A DNA stretch of 6,783 bases from an uncultured Rubrobacteraceae bacterium. Its GTDB lineage: Bacteria > Actinomycetota > Rubrobacteria > Rubrobacterales > Rubrobacteraceae. The DNA lies in NCBI GenBank assembly GCA_902806105.1, contig CADCVI010000161.1, positions 1 to 6,783 on the forward strand. Reading direction: 5' to 3'. A model generated the notes under the pieces. It saw only the letters and a list, made by a program, of their open reading frames with translations. It was not told where the DNA came from and made no database searches. The position numbers and the translations under genes were made by a program. Position 1 is the stretch's first letter. Each line of letters begins with the position of its first letter. Positions 1 through 4,231 of this stretch are shown one piece after another.

Positions 1-269
1 AAGCCCCCCAGCCCCTGCACTTCGCCCCCGAGCACGGCGGCGTGCTCTGCGCCGGGTGCCGCTCCTCCACCGCCGACGCCTTCCCGATGGCCCCCGGCGT
101 CCTGGACCGGCTGCGCGAGACCATCGAAAGCCCCGTGCGCGAAGCACCCCGAACCGGGGATCTCCTCGAGGGAGTCCTGCGCGTCGTCCGCGCCCACGTC
201 CTCGCCCACGCCCCCGGAAACTCCCGCGCGGCAGTCAAGCTCTCCTCCCGCTCCCGGCGCCCCGCGTGA
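1..269 (+). CDS. recO: DNA repair protein RecO, C-terminal part only
   Basis: This is the 3' end of a gene cut by the left window edge; the reading frame begins at base 3 and ends at TGA 267-269, leaving 88 residues. RecO is a cytoplasmic recombination mediator that works with RecR to load RecA on SSB-coated single strands and to anneal complementary strands. What is visible is HFAPEHGGVLCAGC near the start, which looks like the second cysteine pair (CxxC) of the RecO C-terminal zinc finger, followed by the helical stretch PGVLDRLRETIES and a helix ending in RVVRAHVLAHAPG, typical of the RecO tail. The final residues are serine- and arginine-rich and not conserved-looking. The stop overlaps the next gene's start by four bases (GTGA), which implies translational coupling. 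The N-terminal OB fold and the first cysteine pair lie outside the window, so the assignment rests on the tail pattern alone. Confidence 0.8.
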   Translation, partial: APQPLHFAPEHGGVLCAGCRSSTADAFPMAPGVLDRLRETIESPVREAPRTGDLLEGVLRVVRAHVLAHAPGNSRAAVKLSSRSRRPA

Positions 270-1243
270 AGGCGGACGGGACGGCGGAACTCCCGACCTG
301 GGACTGGGCCTGCGAGGGGAGCGCGGGCCGGGTGAGGCCAGAACCCCCGGACGGCGTGCGCAACGAGTTCCAGCGCGACCGGGACAGGATCATCCACGCC
401 AAGTCCTTCCGCCGCCTGATGCACAAGACCCAGGTCTTTATAGCCCCGGATGGCGACCACTTCCGCACCCGCCTCACCCACACCCTCGAGATGATGCAGG
501 TCGCGCGCACCATCGCCCGCGCCCTCGGCCTCAACGAGGACCTCACCGAAGCCATAGCCCTCGGCCACGACCTCGGCCACACCCCCTTCGGCCACACCGG
601 TGAAGAAGCCCTCGCCTCATCCCTCGCCCGACACGGCCGATCCTTCCGCCACAACGAACACTCCCTGCGCGTAATAGACCACCTGGAGAGGGACGGTGAT
701 GGACTAAACCTCACGTTGGAGGTTAAAGACGGGATACGTAACCATACAGGAGAAGGTTATCCGGCCACGAGGGAGGGTGAGATCGTCCGCATCGCGGACC
801 GCATCGCCTACGTCAACCACGACGTGGACGACGCATTGCGCGCGGGAATAATCCGTTTCGAAGACCTGCCGGAGGGCCCGATCTCTGTTCTTGGCGAAAA
901 GATGAGCCGGCGGATAGACACCCTCGTCCGGGACATGATCTCTACATCTAAACAGAAGGATGAGATCTCTCTCTCGGACGAGGGTTACTCGGCGCTGATG
1001 GGCCTCAGGGCCTGGCTCTTCGAGAACGTCTACCGCGGTGGCGGGCGCTCGCGGGAGAACGAGAAGGCCGCGCGGGTTGTTCGGGAGCTCTTCGCGCACT
1101 ATCTCGGGCACGAAGAGGAGCGGACGAGGAGCGACCCCGACCCGATCGTCGAAACCGTGGACTTCGTGGCCGGCATGACCGATCGCTACGCCCTCGCCAC
1201 CTACAGGAGGATCTTTTTGCCCCGAGGCGAGATCTTCGCGTAG
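266..1243 (+). CDS. dgt: dGTPase-family HD-domain triphosphohydrolase (325 aa)
   Basis: Family members hydrolyse dGTP (some other dNTPs) to the deoxynucleoside and inorganic triphosphate, helping balance dNTP pools in the cytoplasm. The HD-domain metal ligands are visible: His72 in RLTHTLE, His101-Asp102 in GHDLGHTPFGH, and Asp178 in RIADRIAYVNHD. Other family signatures are NEFQRDRDRIIH (33-44), MHKTQVF (52-58), FRHNEHSLRVIDHLE (127-141) and GLNLT (146-150). The start is GTG 266, because residues WACEGSAGRVRPEPP (14-28) still match the family N-terminus (roughly APYAxRSxxSRGRxxPEP); a later GTG at 332, preceded by GAGGGGAG, would cut that off. No clear ribosome binding site precedes GTG 266, but it overlaps the recO stop, so coupled translation is likely. 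The length is near that of the shorter family type found in many Gram-positive bacteria, below the ~430 aa mycobacterial form. Codon use becomes more AT-rich around 660-960. True substrate specificity cannot be read from the sequence. Confidence 0.93.
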   Translation: MKADGTAELPTWDWACEGSAGRVRPEPPDGVRNEFQRDRDRIIHAKSFRRLMHKTQVFIAPDGDHFRTRLTHTLEMMQVARTIARALGLNEDLTEAIALGHDLGHTPFGHTGEEALASSLARHGRSFRHNEHSLRVIDHLERDGDGLNLTLEVKDGIRNHTGEGYPATREGEIVRIADRIAYVNHDVDDALRAGIIRFEDLPEGPISVLGEKMSRRIDTLVRDMISTSKQKDEISLSDEGYSALMGLRAWLFENVYRGGGRSRENEKAARVVRELFAHYLGHEEERTRSDPDPIVETVDFVAGMTDRYALATYRRIFLPRGEIFA

Positions 1244-1330
1244 TCGTAGCCTGAGCCTGTATTTCCTGGCCACTCCCTGGACGTTGGCTCGACCAGCCGC
1301 GCATCCGGGTCTGATCTATCTACGGGCCGT

Positions 1331-4177
1331 TTACCCCGTGTTGAGGAGGCCGGAGGAGATTCCCGAGACGGTGAGCAGCAGCGTCTTGAGGACGCCTTCG
1401 CGTTCGGGGGAGTCTTCGGGAAGGCTGCGGAGCCGGCGCAGAAGGCTCACCTGAACGTAGGAGAGCGGGTCCACGTAGGGGTTTCTCAGGCGGATCGAGC
1501 GCTGCAGCACCGGGGTGTCGTCCAGAAGGTTCTCCGAGCCCGTTATGAGGAGGAGGGCGTGGACGCAGGCGGCGTGCTCCTCGGAGATCCTGGCCCACAT
1601 CCGGTCCCTGACGTCTTTGTCGGAGACGAGGGAGGTGTAGGTACGGGCTATTCGGAGGTCGCTCTTGGCGAGGGTCATCTGCATAAAGTCCAGGAGCGTC
1701 CGGAAGAACGGCCAGCCGCGGTACATCTCGCGCAGGGTTGCGAGCCTGGATGGGTCGTCCACGAAAGGGCCGAGCGCCGTGCCGGACCCGTACCAGGAGG
1801 GAAGCAGGAACCGGTTCTGGGTCCAGGCGAACACCCATGGGATGGCGCGGAGGCCCTCCACGTCCGGGCTCTGCACCCGTCGGGCGGGGCGGCTGCCCAT
1901 GTTCAGCGAAGGGAGCTCGCCGATGGGGGAGGCCTCCGAGAAGAAGGGCAGAAAGTCCTCGTCCTCGTAGACCAGCGAGCGGTACGCCCTCCTCGCGGCG
2001 TTTGAGAGCTCCTCCATGGTCTCCGTCCAACGGGGTTGGGGGGCGGGAGGAGAACGGTCGGCCGTCGCTTCGAGGACCGCGGCCAGCACCGTGTCCAGGT
2101 TGCGGCGGGCGAGGCCGCGCATGCTGTACTTGAAGGAGATCACCTCCCCCTGCTCCGTGATCCTGATGTTGCCGTCGAGGGTGCCGGCGGGCTGGGCCAT
2201 GATCGCCCGGTAGCTCGGGCCGCCTCCGCGCCCTGCGCTGCCCCCGCGGCCGTGGAACACCCTCAGGCGCACGTCGTGCTCCCTGGCGACCGACGCGAGG
2301 CGGCCCTGAACCTCGTAGAGGGTCCAGTTGCTCGTGACGTAGCCGGCGTCCTTGCCCGAATCGCTGTAGCCGAGCATGATCTCCTGCACCCCGCCCCCAT
2401 GCGAGAGCGACGACCTGTAGAAGGGATCCTCCAGCAAACCCCGCAGGGCCTCGGGGGCCTGGTGAAGGTCTTCGACCGTCTCGAAGAGCGGCGTCACGCG
2501 CAGGTGGTTCGCGGTGCAGTTGCCCCCGGCGTCGACCCGCAACAGGCCCGCCCGCTTGGCCAACAACTGCACACAGAGAACGTCGCTCGCGTGATGGGCC
2601 ATGCTCAGGACGAAGGTCTCGACCGGCATCTCCGAGAACTCTTCCCTGGCCGCCTGTATGCGCCCGAAGGTGTCCAGCACCCTCTTGGACTCTTCGGAGA
2701 GGTTGTCCGGCGTGGCGTCGAGCGGGTCGGGGTCGGCGAGCAGCCGGCGCAGGAGTGCGGCGCGTTCGCGTTCGTCCATCCCGAGGAGGTCTTCTCCCGT
2801 GGCGTGGGCGACCACGGCGGCCGTCGCCCGGACCACCGTCGCGCTCTCCTGGCGGACGTCCAGCTTTGCGAGGTGGAACCCGAAGACCTCGACCTGACGG
2901 ATCAGGTCCCGCAACCCGCCCTCCGCCGCCCGCCCGCCCCCGTGTTGCAGCAGGCTCTCCCGCACGACCGAGAGATCTTCCAGAAACGCCGCGGCCCCGC
3001 CGTAGGCGTGGGCGGAGGCGGGGTCTTCGAGCGTGCGCCGCAGCCGCTCGGCCACGAAGAGCAGCATCTTGCGGTAGAGCTCGTTTGGGTCTGCGGCCCG
3101 GTAACGCTCCGCCACCTGCGGCATCCGCCTCTCGTAGCCCTCGATGGCCTCCCTGAGCCCCTCCGAGACGCCCGTCAGCCTCTGGGACTGGCTCATGTGG
3201 TCCACCAGCCATGAGATAGTGGCGAGGTGGCGCTCGACGATCAGGCGCCGGTGCAGCCCGAGCGCGGTGTTGATCATGGGCGGCTCGACGAACGGGTTGC
3301 CGTCCTGGTCCCCGCCGACCCAGGAGCCGAACTCGAGCACGCGCCCGAGCCTTGGGGTCTCTTCCGGGAACTGCGCCTCCAGCTCGTCCTCGAACTCCCG
3401 GTACGCCTCCAGGGTGGCCGAGATGAGCGGGTGCTCGAAGAAGAGCAGGGTCCGCTCTATCTCCTGGGTCACCTCCGGCCGCCTGGCCCTCAGCTCGTCC
3501 GTCTGCCAGAGGACCGTTATCTCCTCGGCGAGGTCCTCCTCGATCCGGCGCCGCTCCTTGAGGGTGAGCGACGGCGACTCGAGGCCCGCCAGCATCTCGC
3601 CGATGCGCTCGTGCTTGCGCCTGACGCTCCTGCGCATCGCCTCGGTCGGGTGGGCCGTGAGGACGAGCCCGACGTTCATGCCGTCGAGCACCTGCTGCAG
3701 GTCGCGCGCGTCCACCCCCTGGTCCTTGAGCCGCGAGAGCGCGCTCGCCACCGACGCCGGCTGCGGCGGGCTCTCCGGCGAGGCCTCGTACTGGCGGCTG
3801 CGGCGGACCCTGTGGTAGCGCTCCGCGATGTTGACGAGCTGGAAGTAGACGGAGAAGGCGCGCACGATCCGGTTCAGGTCGTCGGGGTCGAGGCCGTCGA
3901 TCAGGTCGCGCAGCCTCCCGTCGAGGCCGGGGTCGTAGTCGAAGCGCAGCCGCTTGCACAGCAGGCGTATCTCCTCCTCGGCGTCGAACAGGCGCCTGCC
4001 CTCCTGCTCGATCAAGACCTGCCCCAGCACCCGCCCGAGCAGGTTGATGTCCCGCCTCAAGGGCTCGTCCTTGGGCGCGAACCCGACCCCCGGCGGGAGG
4101 TCAGCGTACCCGACCCGCGGTGCCTGCTCTCTGCCCTGACGGATACCCACGGAAGGTAGAGTAACATTACGCCCCAT
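1331..4177 (-). CDS. ppc: Phosphoenolpyruvate carboxylase (948 aa)
   Basis: The enzyme carboxylates phosphoenolpyruvate with bicarbonate to oxaloacetate, replenishing the TCA cycle; it is a cytoplasmic homotetramer. Catalytic motifs appear in order: VLTAHPTE with His176 (E. coli His138), GGDQDGNP (288-295), LDVRQES with Arg442 (E. coli 396), YSDSGKDAGY with Lys609 (E. coli 546), FHGRGGSAGRGGGP (641-654) with His642, Arg644 and Arg650, TEQGEVI, and the C-terminal NTG. Lys838, Arg650, Arg898 and Asn946 match the E. coli aspartate-binding residues, so feedback inhibition by aspartate is likely (inference). The length is within the family range, about 65 residues longer than E. coli. The start is uncertain. 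ATG 4177 lacks a Shine-Dalgarno sequence and adds a poorly conserved ~38-residue leader. Alternatives are GTG 4150, also without one, and TTG 4060, which has AAGGA seven bases upstream and begins at LRRDINLLG, close to the usual family start. The gene is convergent with dgt and divergent from dnaG. Confidence 0.96.
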   Translation of the reverse strand: MGRNVTLPSVGIRQGREQAPRVGYADLPPGVGFAPKDEPLRRDINLLGRVLGQVLIEQEGRRLFDAEEEIRLLCKRLRFDYDPGLDGRLRDLIDGLDPDDLNRIVRAFSVYFQLVNIAERYHRVRRSRQYEASPESPPQPASVASALSRLKDQGVDARDLQQVLDGMNVGLVLTAHPTEAMRRSVRRKHERIGEMLAGLESPSLTLKERRRIEEDLAEEITVLWQTDELRARRPEVTQEIERTLLFFEHPLISATLEAYREFEDELEAQFPEETPRLGRVLEFGSWVGGDQDGNPFVEPPMINTALGLHRRLIVERHLATISWLVDHMSQSQRLTGVSEGLREAIEGYERRMPQVAERYRAADPNELYRKMLLFVAERLRRTLEDPASAHAYGGAAAFLEDLSVVRESLLQHGGGRAAEGGLRDLIRQVEVFGFHLAKLDVRQESATVVRATAAVVAHATGEDLLGMDERERAALLRRLLADPDPLDATPDNLSEESKRVLDTFGRIQAAREEFSEMPVETFVLSMAHHASDVLCVQLLAKRAGLLRVDAGGNCTANHLRVTPLFETVEDLHQAPEALRGLLEDPFYRSSLSHGGGVQEIMLGYSDSGKDAGYVTSNWTLYEVQGRLASVAREHDVRLRVFHGRGGSAGRGGGPSYRAIMAQPAGTLDGNIRITEQGEVISFKYSMRGLARRNLDTVLAAVLEATADRSPPAPQPRWTETMEELSNAARRAYRSLVYEDEDFLPFFSEASPIGELPSLNMGSRPARRVQSPDVEGLRAIPWVFAWTQNRFLLPSWYGSGTALGPFVDDPSRLATLREMYRGWPFFRTLLDFMQMTLAKSDLRIARTYTSLVSDKDVRDRMWARISEEHAACVHALLLITGSENLLDDTPVLQRSIRLRNPYVDPLSYVQVSLLRRLRSLPEDSPEREGVLKTLLLTVSGISSGLLNTG

Positions 4178-4182
4178 GGGGC
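4171..4182. repeat. 12-bp perfect palindrome over the presumed ppc start codon
   Basis: GCCCCATGGGGC reads the same on both strands, and its centre contains the ATG (complement of 4175-4177) taken as the ppc start. As DNA it could be a small dimeric operator. As RNA it could form only a 4-bp stem with a CAUG loop, placing the start codon in the loop. It may also be chance in GC-rich DNA, since a 12-bp palindrome is not rare enough to be decisive. Confidence 0.4.
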
Positions 4183-4219
4183 CGGAGACGAAACGCGAAT
4201 CTCTATACATCGGGACAAC

Positions 4220-4224
4220 GGGAG
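4220..4224 (+). promoter_or_regulatory. Ribosome binding site deciding the dnaG TTG start
   Basis: GGGAG lies seven bases before TTG 4232. The frame has no ATG or GTG nearby upstream, and the encoded sequence RISQRSIEDVREAANIVEVV fits the usual primase N-terminus immediately after the TTG. This pair of observations fixes the start. Confidence 0.6.
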
Positions 4225-4231
4225 CGCGGGG

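Larger units (their letters stand above)
4157..4231. promoter_or_regulatory. Divergent ppc/dnaG promoter region (candidate)
   Basis: This gap must drive dnaG, and probably ppc too, because the two genes diverge here. It is more AT-rich than its surroundings. On the + strand TATACAT (4204-4210) could be a -10 box about 22 bases before the dnaG start, but no good -35 box stands 16-18 bases upstream of it. On the - strand TAATGT (complement of 4164-4169) could be a -10 box with a weak TTCGTC (complement of 4187-4192) at a 17-base spacing. If that one is used, ppc transcription would begin downstream of ATG 4177, favouring a later ppc start. The imperfect palindrome GTAACATTAC (4161-4170) lies beside the perfect palindrome at 4171-4182. 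These calls rest on weak consensus matches only. Confidence 0.3.

Noticed and set aside
56..265. An N-terminal extension of the dGTPase starting at ATG 56
   Set aside because: The extra sequence is arginine/proline-rich low complexity, overlaps the conserved recO tail in another frame, and conserved dGTPase sequence begins only after GTG 266.
1286..1339. Hairpins GGCT-CGACC-AGCC (1286-1298) and ACGGG-CCGTTTAC-CCCGT (1322-1339) as a terminator between dgt and ppc
   Set aside because: Stems are only 4-5 bp and neither is followed by a T-run on either strand, so a factor-independent terminator is not supported.
1320..3959. An 879-residue open frame on the - strand, offset from ppc
   Set aside because: It is an arginine/proline/glycine-rich out-of-frame shadow of ppc with no recognisable motifs; ppc contains every PEPC motif in its own frame.
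2036..4159. Two long + strand open frames (2036-3214 and 3227-4159) opposite ppc
   Set aside because: They are antisense shadows of ppc caused by high GC; their translations resemble no protein family and ppc codons explain the DNA.
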